Below are positions 13,246 through 56,199 of a DNA stretch of 64,000 nucleotides, in pieces. A model generated the notes under the pieces. The model had not been told where the DNA came from. It worked only from the letters and a program-made list of their open reading frames with translations, and did not search any database. Position 1 is the first letter of the stretch, and each line of letters starts with the position of its first letter. The translations under genes and the position numbers were made by a program. The stretch is from the NCBI GenBank assembly GCA_023512835.1, contig CM042089.1:23850940-23914939 (forward strand), given 5' to 3'. The stretch is from Taxillus chinensis (taxonomy: Eukaryota > Streptophyta > Magnoliopsida > Santalales > Loranthaceae).

Positions 13246-13766
13246 CAACTAGAGAATAACTATCAATCTCAGTTGAATTTTCTAGTTTCCCTGAACTTGC
13301 ATTATATAAATAAGGACAAGACTATTGTCAGCTCTACTCACCCACTTAACCCATCCCCTTTCTTTTATCGTATCTTGCTTTTTCCACTCATTCTGCCAGC
13401 ATTTGAGTGGAATTCAAGGGCTCCTTGCAGTACTTAAAATCTGGTTCAGTGGCTAGGATTTTGAAACTTCCTCTATACTTCAAGAGGTATAAAAAATGTA
13501 AACAAATAAAATATAAAAAGTCTTTATAATTATTCCTCTTTGTTGCTGAATTCAGAAACTATATAAGCTAGAACCACAACAGTTCATGCCATAATCTATA
13601 GATTCTATCATATTTGTGGATGAAATGTACCTTAGTAAAAAGAATTCCCATGTTCAGTGCCCTAGTGATGAGACCAATTGCAGCATCATGACATCATGAG
13701 ATATTTCATTTAGAATTATTTTATTCCTGACAATGTAAAAACAAAAATCTTCAAAAACTTAAGAAC

Positions 13767-13770
<4 letters not shown>

Positions 13771-13806
<36 letters not shown>
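13771..13806. repeat. (TA)18 microsatellite
   Basis: A perfect run of alternating T and A starts at 13771, inside the short intron between two RNASEH2A exons. Confidence 0.95.
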
Positions 13807-13810
<4 letters not shown>

Positions 13811-14511
13811 GATTACACATAAATACATGTTTCCTACTAACTTGTTTAACATTTTAGCATACAGTTCCCTTGGATCTATTAAATCAACAGCCCAACCAAT
13901 TGATTCATTATCCTTCAATGTTTCAAATAACTCTTCCCTCTTCTCTTCTTTGAGAGTCTTTGAATCTGCATGTCCAAATCAATAGTCATTTTACTTTGAG
14001 TCATAATCTCTTAGAAATGGTGCAGGAAGTTATCCAAAAATAAATTTTAATTAAGAAAATTAAATTTTTCTTCAGCAACGGATCTTGCTCTTGAAGGATT
14101 GGTTTTATGATGAGCCCGATGGTATTGTTTTTAAAAATAGTGAGTCTAAATAATTTAAAATTATTTATAAGTGATCCAAATCAATATAATCGAACTTGGG
14201 CACAAATGACGAAAACGCTTTAGAATGCTCACATGCAAAGTTCAGATTGGAAAGGGCTGTCTGGTAGGAGCAAGCGCACTACATACACCCGTATACCATT
14301 GGACCTTAAAAATTAAAATTAAAAAAAAAAACACACACACACACACAAACAAACTGGACTGTGAAATGAAGATTGTAAAACCAAAATGCAAAAGAATCCT
14401 AGTAGGATAGAGGATGAAACCTAGGATGGGGCCTCTTTCGGCTTCGTCAATTCCCATGATGCAGGGCTCTGATGCCCATTGGGGAAGAACACCGTCCAAA
14501 TGTGAACCCAT

Positions 14512-17500
14512 GTGTGCCTGTGTGTTTTGGTTCCCGCCACTACAGCACAACGAGCGGAAGAAGCGAGTCGGCTCAAATGTGTCTCCGCGCAACAGTAGGA
14601 GTGGCGAGGTGGGTGTGTTGTTTCTAGATCTTGTGGCTAGGGGTGTGTGCTGTAGGTTTCAGTCTAGAATTAACCGGATATCACATGGATTGTTAGGGGC
14701 GGTCCGTAAAAGTGGTTCAATTTATTAGTTTTATTAGTTAAAAAATTTAATAAATTTAATTTTATTAAAATTTTTGAAGTTTTGTCTAACTAAATTTAGC
14801 CAAAGTTCCTGTAAATGCATCGAAGTTATAATTTTAATAAAATTTATATTTAAAATACAGATCTAGAATATAATTTATAATTAATATTATTTTATGTAAA
14901 TAAAATTATTATAAGTTTTAGCTAGTATATTACTAGTGCTCTTAAAAATTAAAATAACCCCTATTTATAGATTGTTTTGGAGTGTTTTAATGTATTTTTA
15001 CTCATTTTGATTATAAAATTCTATTTTTATGCTATAAAAGCCTCTTGCAACATTTTATAGAGGATTTCAAAAAGACCACAATATATTGAAGAAATTGGAT
15101 AGAAGGCACTCTTGCTTGATGCTTCAAAGTTGACAAATCTTGAATAAGGAAACTCAAGCAACACTCCATTGAGGCGAGAGAGCAAGAGAGAGACACTCCA
15201 GTGTCAAGCATCCCTGAACAAGGAGTCTTAAGGGGAACTCCACTAGTCCATTTTGCCATCAATTCAATCTCTGCTCTAACCCTACTTTTATCATAAATAC
15301 GCATTGGGGAAGAGTCAAATAGATATTTTTGGCTTGACCAATGAGTTAGTAATGTAGGCGAGAAGCTTCACAAAGGAGGTGCAACAAATGGTGATGAAGA
15401 TCTCATTAACAATGACATAGAGGTCGGCACCAAGGTCACCTATAAGGAGAGAGGAGAGGTCAAGTAGAAAACTTTAAATCCACTCAAGGAAACCTTATAT
15501 AATTTATAGCCAATAGATTTCTTAACTTAATATTTTTTATTTAATAATATTTTAATTAATTATATTTATTAAATTATAATAAAAAAAACACAATACCAAT
15601 GTCAAAATATTAGTTTAAACTTTAAAAAACTATTTAAGTATTATTTTCAACTATATAAAAAAGACTGAATTTTTTTTATTACAATGAGATTAAAATGAAA
15701 GAAAAAATTAATTTGATTAGTGAGGTAAATAAAAGGTTTTATCATTCTTGAACAATAAAGCTCACATATGAACATTAATAAAAAAAATTCGTGCTCAAGA
15801 GCTCAAAACAAATATAAACCCTTCACTATTTTAACGCTCACGCTCAAGAGCTCAAGGTTTGTCTATATATATATATGTGTGTGTGTGTGAGAGAGAAAAA
15901 ATGCTAAAGAAAAAAATACAATAAATACAAGTGTAATCAGAATCGTTTAATTATGATCAAACGACTCAAATTATGCTAACTATAATAAAATATCATAACA
16001 AATATTATAGTAATAAAACAATTAAATAAAAGTACAATCTAAACCATTCGCTTATGATCAAACAATTATTTATCACAATTGCACCTATTGCATTCTTTTT
16101 TTATTAGCATGATCCTCGACTGTGAGCAAGGCAGGTATAGTTCACAATCATGTTTTGGTAAACCTCTCCCACCACCTCTTCCATCTGCGACAAGCCCAGG
16201 CTCTCAAACACCAAACCCAGCCGTTACATAGCCAAACAATTCATCAATTCACTGTATTGAGCCGCGGGTCTCTCTATAATCAAGAAGGAAATGCAGCAAC
16301 CGAGATGGATTGCAGCGGGCGATGGGCAAGGTCTGGTGGCCAAAGTAGTCCCTCCCAATCAAGGACCTCGTTGCTGCTACCGTTGCCACTCCCAGCAACC
16401 AACATCTTGCTGTCATAGTCCTTAGAGGCAAGGACCCGAGGTCACAGGCATAGGCGGCCCTCTCGAGTGAGGTGGTGTCATGAAAGGAGAGGGCAGCCCA
16501 CCTCATGTTTTTCATGAAGGGGCAAGGATGCAGTGGTGAACTACTACTCACCTTGCCCACAGCCAAAGCTCACCTCCTACAAGATGAGATGATTAAGCAA
16601 CAATAGCAAGACAGTCTGCAGCAAGCGGTTGGTTATGTTGTAAGTTTTACCCGATATCGGTTTGAATGAAAAGTAAAGTGAGAATTATTTGAATTTGCTA
16701 TATTTTATTTTAAACCATTAAATGAAATTAAATAAAATCCAATAGAATAAATTTACACTCTTTAAACATGTTACACTTACTTTTCCTTTAGCATTTTGAT
16801 ATATGTATATGTGTGTATATATATATGTGTATACATACTCACATAGAAATGAAAGAAAAGAAATAATGCGCACCACGCCTTTTGAGCCGCTACCACTAGA
16901 TTATGAAAAGTTATTGTCAAAGCTCGTAGGAGCCAATTTGAATGTAAAATATGCTAGTTTGACGTAAAATAAAAACTCATATTACACATGCGATAATCAT
17001 GCCTGCGGCTCTATCGGGCGACAACGTGAGACCGATGCAGATTGAGGCAGTAGCCCAAGCCTGAACTCTTGTTACACCCGTAGGATACCTCCACGTAACT
17101 AGTTAGCAGGCTGAAATCTCATTCGTTAACAAAATTATCCAGACAAATCACTCGAGAACAATTTTTTGAAAATGTCGTCTAGCCATATCATTGTTTTCAA
17201 ACATATTTCCCCACTTACTACTACTTCAAAAATCTTTCCAAGAAAACTAATTTTTAAAAATAGTTTTGAAAAATAATAAGGTGAAAGATTTTTAAAACGG
17301 CTGAGAAAATTATTCGAAAACAGCGGCAACGCTAGAAAAATTCAACCAAAGATCAGCAAAAGCTTTTTCATCATCACCTATAATAAAGGAGACATTCAAG
17401 AGAGGCTCAGAAAAAACACCACTTGCACTTTGGTGGCCATTCTTTGCACACCCTTAAAGGAGAGAAATCAGAGCGTGCCAAGAGTTATTTAACTTACGTT

Positions 17501-17567
17501 CACTCAACCAAAGAACATACAGAAACAGAACACTAAGCAGCCCCTTCGACATCTTAGCCTCTAGATT
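14512..17567. other. Spacer upstream of RNASEH2A and downstream of BIG
   Basis: The left part is the former promoter side of the decayed RNase H2A gene. AT-rich sequence follows to about 16.1 kb, with a TA/TG/GA microsatellite at 15868-15900. A GC-richer stretch at 16120-16600 has overlapping open frames on both strands, but I recognise no protein in it. The last few hundred bases should include the BIG 3' untranslated region. Confidence 0.45.
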
Positions 17568-50249
<32,682 letters not shown>

Positions 50250-51790
50250 GGAAACTGAGAGCACCAAGGTACTGCAGCAATCAATACATAGATAGAGAAG
50301 GTACGGGGAGGGTTTTGCAGGAAAGAAGGGTTTGGGTTGAGTGGGAGTCTGGGAGAAACGTTTAAAGGCGGTGGTGGTGGGAGTGGCAATGGGCATTGGC
50401 TTCGTCTCCAAGGAATTAATTATTGAGTGGGACGATGAGGGACGATGTGTTTTTTTTTATTTGTTCGAAAGTATTATTTAATAATAATTTTTGAATATGT
50501 TTACTTTTTTATTATATTTATTTAACATTGGAATATAAATATAATATTTAAATAATAATTTTAAATATTTAATTTATGTTTGAATGGTTAGAAAATATTT
50601 ATTTTGGAATAATATTTTTTAAAATATTATATTAGTGTTTAAATTTTATTATTTATTTATTTTTTAAATTATTACAGAATTTTTAAATCATTTCACGTAT
50701 GATAGTTGTATTTATAAAAACAATAAGTGTAAGTATTTATTTTCAAAAGAACAAAAGAAAATCAGATATCAACTCTCTTTCTTCTTTTTTATGCGCACAT
50801 TTCAGGGTGATTATGAGTGTTTCGTTTCATAATTTAAAATTTTATTAGAATTGAAGTTTAAATTATGAATTTTATAAATAAATTATGGTTCGTATTAGTG
50901 GAACATAATACGATGTTTTCTGTTTTCTGTTTCGTATTAGTGGAACATAATACAATTTTACGTGTTTTCTGTTTTGGTTTATATTTTTTAAAAATATTCT
51001 AAAGTTCATGTTAAATTTTAAACTTAAAAAAAATGATGTTTGGTATGACAAAAAAAATATTTCTTAAAGTGTGTGTTTTAAAATTGTATCCCATTAAAAT
51101 TAAAGAAAAAATATGATAGTCTTAAGTAAATAAAAAGTAATATATATATATATATATATGAGCCTCACATCAAGATTGAGTTTTGATTTTAAAGCTGAAA
51201 ATAGTTAGATACAAGCTATTTGTTAGGCGACATTTATCAGGCTGGTGTGAGCCTACTTTAATTTAACAATAATATAATTAAGAAAATAATTTTTTTAAAT
51301 GATATATTCCGTGACTATTTTTGAAAATTATTTTTTTAACTATTTTTTATTTTCAAATCAAAACTTAATTCGTTTGGAGACTAAAATAATTTTTTATTTT
51401 TTTTATTTTTTTTACGTGGGCCCTCAAAATATTATTTAAAAAATAGAGACCCAATTTTAAAAATACACACTCTTTCTAAAATACATTTTCCCTTAACGTA
51501 AAATATTTTTAAATTATAATTTAATAGAAAATCTAATAAAAATCAGAAAACTAAATATAAAAACTAAAACTCCTATCAAATAGACCCTTTAAAATTGTAG
51601 ACGCTTGTTTTAAAAAACTGTAGACCCAGATGAATTTACACCACTCATAAATACTAAAAAAACCATTAGGCACACCGTTTTCAAAAACAATCATGTTTTC
51701 AACAATAATATACCCAAATCAAACAATTATAGAACATACTTGTTTTAAAAACTGAATTCACATAATAATAATTTCAAATTATTGTAGACG
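50250..51790. other. BIG 5' flank and AT-rich spacer
   Basis: The BIG reading frame stays open upstream of the chosen start, with an in-frame ATG at 50396. The leader and promoter should therefore lie between 50250 and about 50500. From 50.46 to 51.79 kb the sequence is strongly AT-rich, with a TA run at 51140-51161. The second copy of a dispersed repeat is at 51625-51726. No gene was seen. Confidence 0.5.
51625..51726. repeat. Dispersed repeat, copy 2
   Basis: This is the partner of 41243-41340 in the same orientation, sharing CCCAGATGAATTTACACCAC and CAAAAACAATCATGTTTTCA. Confidence 0.8.
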
Positions 51791-51795
51791 TTTTA

Positions 51796-52424
51796 GAGCA
51801 TGTTTGGTATCGCCATTCAAAAATAGTTTTCTATTTTTAATACAGAAAACACCTGCTTGATTTTATGTTTGATAGTTGTTTTCGTTTTTGATTTTCGAAA
51901 ACAAACCGTTTTCAAATAAATAAATAAAAGAAAACATTTTTTACATGTTTTCCATTATTGTTTTCTGTTTTCCTTTGACGCACACCGCCTTGCGATCCAA
52001 TCCGGTGATGCCCCTGCGTTCCGTCCGGCGATGCCCTTGTGTTTCATCAGGCGACACCCTCTTGCGATCCAATCCAACAAGCTCTCCTTCCTCATGATCT
52101 AGTTTGGTGAGCCCCTTGACGACTTCCCCCGTCCTTATGACAGCCGCCCCTACGAGATCCAGTGCCACCTCCGGCCGTCCCTGCCACCTCCCCCCTCCCC
52201 TCTGTGCCGACCATCCCATGCGACGTTGAGATTCAGTCGACCAGTTCGTGCGACGGGCCTATTTGCTCCTCCCCGCCCACCATATGTAGAAACAGATTCT
52301 ATTTCTACCAAAAACAACTTCCAAACAACGAAAGTGTATTCAATTTTAAAAAAATAATTTTTAAATATAATTTATGAAAACATTTTTTTAAAACAAAAAA
52401 TCAAAAACAACACCAAACATACCT
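51796..52424. mobile_element. MITE-like element with inverted ends
   Basis: The left end GAGCATGTTTGGTATCGCC resembles the reverse complement of the right end (CCAGGTATGTTTGGTGTTG). The interior has GTTTTC-rich arms and a GC-richer core at 51975-52285. Target duplications are not clear. Its right end was later copied by the adjacent tandem duplication. Confidence 0.6.
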
Positions 52425-52888
52425 GGCTTCATAATAACACATCTAAAATTATTTTGTAAAGTTAACTCACCGAGACAGCCAACCAAAGATGGAGGTAGAC
52501 ATTGAAAACATCAACAGCCAATGATGGAGGTGGGCGTTGAGGGGGGTAGATAGCCGAAGACGAAGGAGGACGTCGAGCAAGAAAATTTGCGTGACAACTA
52601 AAACAACTTCCAAACAACGAAAGTGTATTCAATTTTAAAAAAATAATTTTTAAATATAATTTATGAAAACATTTTTTTAAAACAAAAAATCAAAAACAAC
52701 ACCAAACATACCTGGCTTCATAATAACACATCTAAAATTATTTTGTAAAGTTAACTCACCGAGACAGCCAACCAAAGATGGAGGTAGACATTGAAAACAT
52801 CAACAGCCAATGATGGAGGTGGGCGTTGAGCAGGTAGATAGCCGAAGACGAAGGAGGACGTCGAGCAAGAAAATTTGCGTGACAACTA
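52312..52888. repeat. 289-bp near-perfect tandem duplication
   Basis: Copies are 52312-52600 and 52601-52888, both starting AAACAACTTCCAAACAACGA. The only clear difference is TTGAGGGGGGTAG versus TTGAGCAGGTAG, so the event is recent. The unit joins the right end of the preceding MITE to about 180 bases of its flank. Confidence 0.95.
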
Positions 52889-53916
52889 AATGATTCAATG
52901 GACGTAGGGGACAGGAAAATCTATGAGATGGAAGAAATCGAGGCACCGATTGGTTTGCGGGCTCGTCGACTTGGGTGACATTGAAGAGTCCGGATTTGCT
53001 GGAAAACAAGTTTAAATTTTCTGTATAATTAGATTTACGAAAATATTTTTTAATTAGATTTACACACAAATTAACCGTTAAATTTGACAGGCATAATACA
53101 TACTATATGAATATTCAATTTAATTATTAATTTTTAAAACAAATATCATTTTCATACCGAAGTTCAGATTTTTACAGTGTCTAAACTTCAGTAGGGTCTT
53201 TTGGAGAGGGAGGTTGGGAGGAGATTACGTTTGTTGGTGGCCATTGACTATGGGTTGGGTTAATAGGTATCAAAACGACAGTAATTTATGCGTGTTGTCC
53301 CTCTTCTGTCGGATTGCTCTCTTCAGTCTTCACTGATGCGGCGTAATCGTACTGTTTGCTAGGGGTGTGCATCTACTCGCCCAACCTGCTCTATCCACCC
53401 GACTCAACCCGAACCTACCCGCTACTAGCAAATAAAAATTATTTTATGGTGGGTTGAGTCGGTTGGCGGGTAAGAATTCTCAAACCCGCTACTAACTTGA
53501 CCCACCACACTCTATTATAAAAATAGAATAAATCTTATCATTTATCTATTAGATATTAGTTCATTACCGTCTCTCAGAGGTGAGAATTATATAACGTAAC
53601 ACTTATGATTGTGAGTTTGTGATATTGCAACCCATAAATCTCGTAATTTTTCTCATCTATGATTACAAATACATAGTGAATAAAATAATATATTTTTATT
53701 ATAATTATTCTCTATGTTATGTATTTATTTTTTAAATATATATTATTTAATTATATATTAATAAATAATAACTAGCATCCCACAAAATTTAACAAATTCA
53801 CTTATTAATAAATTCACCAATCAATGATACTGGTCAATAGCAATTAGCACCCACTCAATCTACCAGTTAGCATCCGCACAAACTTTAATAAATTCACTGA
53901 TTAGCAAATTCACCGG

Positions 53917-54284
53917 TCAATTGATGATTGATGATTTAGCTTTCATCCAAGCCGACTTATGCCCACCCCTTGTGATTGCAAACCCTTCATCACAAGCAAA
54001 TCCAAACCCGGAGCATCGGGTCTCCACGACCATACTAGCTAGGATTCCGATCTTCCAACTCAAAGCTCTGATGCGGATCGATCTGAGTTGTGACCATCGA
54101 CAGAGGGGGATCGATGTTGAAATCGATGTCTTGGAAGTTGGTGGCATCGTCGTCATGGCTGAGGCCCAAGTCTGCTGGCAGAGGGAGATCGACGGGGAAG
54201 CGATCAAAATAGAAGAGTGGGATGGCGGTGAGGTCTCCAGTCGTATGAGTATGCGCACGCAATGTGAGAACCAGGGTCTGCCAT
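53917..54284 (-). pseudogene. Possible 5' fragment of a bZIP17/28-like transcription factor gene
   Basis: On the minus strand a CT-rich leader (CTCTCTCTCGCTCTCTCTC) is followed by an ATG at 54284 that starts MADPGSH. A different frame then gives DLTAIP, then DLPLPADLGLSHDDD and FQDIDFNIDPPLS before a stop. This acidic, Pro/Leu-rich stretch recalls the N-terminal activation region of plant membrane-bound bZIP17/28 factors, which usually begin MADP. No basic region, zipper or membrane helix is present. The frame changes and the stop suggest a dead fragment. The family assignment rests on memory of a weakly conserved region and is unsure. Confidence 0.3.
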
Positions 54285-54653
54285 TGTTAGGGTTTGGAGA
54301 TGGAGAGAGAGAGCGAGAGAGAGCTTCGTTGAAGTTGAAGAAGGCGATTGGCTGCTTCGTTAAAGGAACAAGGACGGGTTGGAGATGAGGGAGGAGAGGA
54401 AACTAGATTTAATTTGCAAATTATTATTACTTTTTTTAAAATATTTAATTAATTTTCATACCAAGCTATAAAAATTTAAAAAAAAATATATTGTGCAAAG
54501 ATTTTGACAACAAAAAGTCTAATAATCTTATACAGTTATACCTCGTTCTTATTTTCATACAAATGATACAATCAATAAAAGGCCCACTCTAGAAACTAAA
54601 AACTAAAAATAAAAAATATGAAAAGACCGATCCAGTCCATCGCCAATCACACT

Positions 54654-54659
54654 TTTATT
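54654..54659 (-). terminator. Candidate polyadenylation signal of the Ole e 1 gene
   Basis: AATAAA on the minus strand lies about 100 nt downstream of the stop codon at 54760. Confidence 0.45.
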
Positions 54660-54759
54660 CCAGAAGTAGAATAATAATATAGTCTTATCACTCTTAGCGG
54701 GAGTCATTCCTACGTAGATTATACATAGACATCGCCCACTCACAGTACCGTACGTTCGA

Positions 54760-56095
54760 TCATGGAGTAGCGGTGGAGGAACCGGCTCGAGGGGGAATGC
54801 CCGGAATGCCAGTGCCCGGAGGGCCGGGTATTATCGGCGGCAAACCAAATAGCGGTGGCGACCCCGGTATGCCGGGTATGCCCGGTATGGGTATGCCCGG
54901 TATGCCAGGTGTGGCCGGCGGCGACAACCCCGGTATGCCGGGTATGGTCGGTATGGGTATGCCCGGTATGCTAGGTATGGCCGGTGGCGGCGACAACCCC
55001 GGTATGCCGGGTATGGTCGGTATGCCCGGTATGGGTATGCCGGGTATGGTCGGTATGCCCGGTATGGGTATGCCCGGTGACGGCAACAGAGGGACTGGGG
55101 GAAGGATGGACTGAGCGGCTTGACCGAGTTTTGGGCGAAGAGGGGGAAGCTGCCGCAGCAGACGCGGATTTGGGCGCTGGAGAAGGGAAGCCCCGACCGT
55201 GGGTGATGGTGGGGTGTCGGGAACGGTAATCAATGGTTTCATGGAGTTGAGGTTTCCGGGGTTTTGGTTGCAGAGGTCTGGTTGCTTCAAGGGCTTGAAG
55301 GTGAAGAACCCTGCAGAAAATATGTGGACTCCTTGCTGTCGGGACTTGAGGTGGAGTGGGGACGAGGAAGTTGCCGTGGAGGCGACGGCGCAGAAGGGCT
55401 CGCTGCTGCGAAGCAGCTTCACGGAGCAGGATTTGATTTTCTCGGCCTGTTTGGTTACCGAGAAAGGTAAGTGGATTTTGAATTCTCCATGCTCGTTTGT
55501 CTTGGCTTCCCTGTGAAAATGTTGCTCTGGTGTGTCACCGCCTCCGCAGTCTACCGCTACTGATGCATCTGAAAAATCACGCAGAAATATGCAGGAGTCC
55601 GTGATTTGTAAGTGAAACTCAGAAGCCTTAAATCGAAACCCAGTTGAAAAAATTAATTTCAATTAATACATCTAAACCCAATTGAAGCGCTAGCGTATAT
55701 ATAGTGAGTTCATGGGATTTAATAACAGGGTGAAGATTTATGAAGGCTCAAGCTCAAATTCGTATATAACGTAAAAAGTTCCATTAGGATGCTGAGATAT
55801 AATATTCCAGCGATCCGAATTTGTATATACGTACGTGATATCTGGAGCCTAAAATCAAAACCCAATTTAAAATAATGGGATTTCTCAACTTGACGACGAT
55901 GTTGTGAAATAACATCATTTAATTACTACCTGAGATGAAGCGGCTGTTCTTGGTGAAGCCCGTCTGTTGGAAGCATGTGTCACAGTAAACAGTGCCAACC
56001 ACCACAGCATAAGGGACCTCATTCTCGTCATGCGTGGCTTCTGAAGGATTATAATACAATATGAAAATGAGAATCAGAGTTCCCAGCCTATACAT
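54760..56095 (-). CDS. Secreted pollen Ole e 1-domain protein with Ile-Pro-Gly repeat tail
   Basis: Two exons, 56095-55930 and 55568-54760, join in phase to give 324 residues. The product starts [20 protein letters not shown], a signal peptide. An Ole e 1-like domain follows (about residues 28-150: [12 protein letters not shown], an acidic/Cys segment with [36 protein letters not shown]). The last 110 or so residues are a low-complexity tail of IPGIPxIPG units with prolines and few charges, like proline-rich cell-wall proteins. Such proteins go to the wall or apoplast; their exact role is not fixed. Length and splice phase look normal and there is no sign of damage. The mirror-image open frame at 54773-55114 on the other strand is a by-product of the repeat. 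The intron is 55569-55929. Confidence 0.9.
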
Positions 56096-56170
56096 TCTGA
56101 ATCTGATACACTACTTTCTTATCCTTGTGAAGAACTCACTCTCTGGTTGAGGAGGGCATAGCTAGGTTGG

Positions 56171-56180
56171 CTTTTATAAG
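56171..56180 (-). promoter_or_regulatory. TATA box of the Ole e 1-domain gene
   Basis: CTTATAAAAG on the minus strand lies about 75-85 nt upstream of the ATG at 56095. This spacing fits a plant core promoter with a short leader. Confidence 0.6.
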
Positions 56181-56199
56181 AAAGTATTTACTGTACACT

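Larger units (their letters stand above)
8007..13630. other. Large RNASEH2A intron with repeat debris
   Basis: The intron is 5.6 kb and lies between two confidently placed exons of the decayed RNase H2A gene. It holds an 85-base tandem duplication near 10.4 kb, simple A-rich runs, and an LTR-like leader region near 11.3-11.6 kb. At 9057-9560 there is a mildly protein-like stretch on the plus strand that I do not recognise. No complete gene was found. Confidence 0.5.
5884..14511 (-). pseudogene. RNASEH2A: Ribonuclease H2 subunit A gene, decayed
   Basis: Recognised exons in transcript order are 14511-14421, 13965-13842, 13726-13631, 8006-7869, 7786-7699, 7383-7262 and 5995-5884. They encode the RNase H2 catalytic subunit, which cuts RNA in RNA/DNA hybrids and removes misincorporated ribonucleotides in the nucleus. 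Family landmarks are MGIDEA near the start, [72 protein letters not shown] and KHSVFGFPTLVRF. The damage is clear. The exon with PMVYG and the following residues was not found. An 8-base tandem duplication shifts frame in exon 13726-13631. One extra T creates a stop after LVRF in exon 7383-7262. The conserved Gly after DEA is Glu. Removing the 8-base and 1-base insertions restores the exon phases exactly. The product also ends before the basic KFFQAR-like tail usual in plants. The 5.6-kb intron at 8007-13630 is filled with debris. Confidence 0.88.

Noticed and set aside
14242..14592. The 116-residue minus-strand frame as a gene of its own
   Set aside because: Its useful part (PQWASEPCIMGIDEA) is the first exon of the decayed RNASEH2A; the rest is intron and leader.
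53360..53540. Another hAT-like MITE start (CTAGGGGTGTGCATC with ACCCGC words)
   Set aside because: I could not find a matching right end or target duplication, so no element is claimed.
54773..55114. Plus-strand open frame rich in Gly-Met-Pro
   Set aside because: It is the antisense image of the Ile-Pro-Gly repeat of the Ole e 1-domain gene, which has a signal peptide, splice phase and domain on the minus strand.
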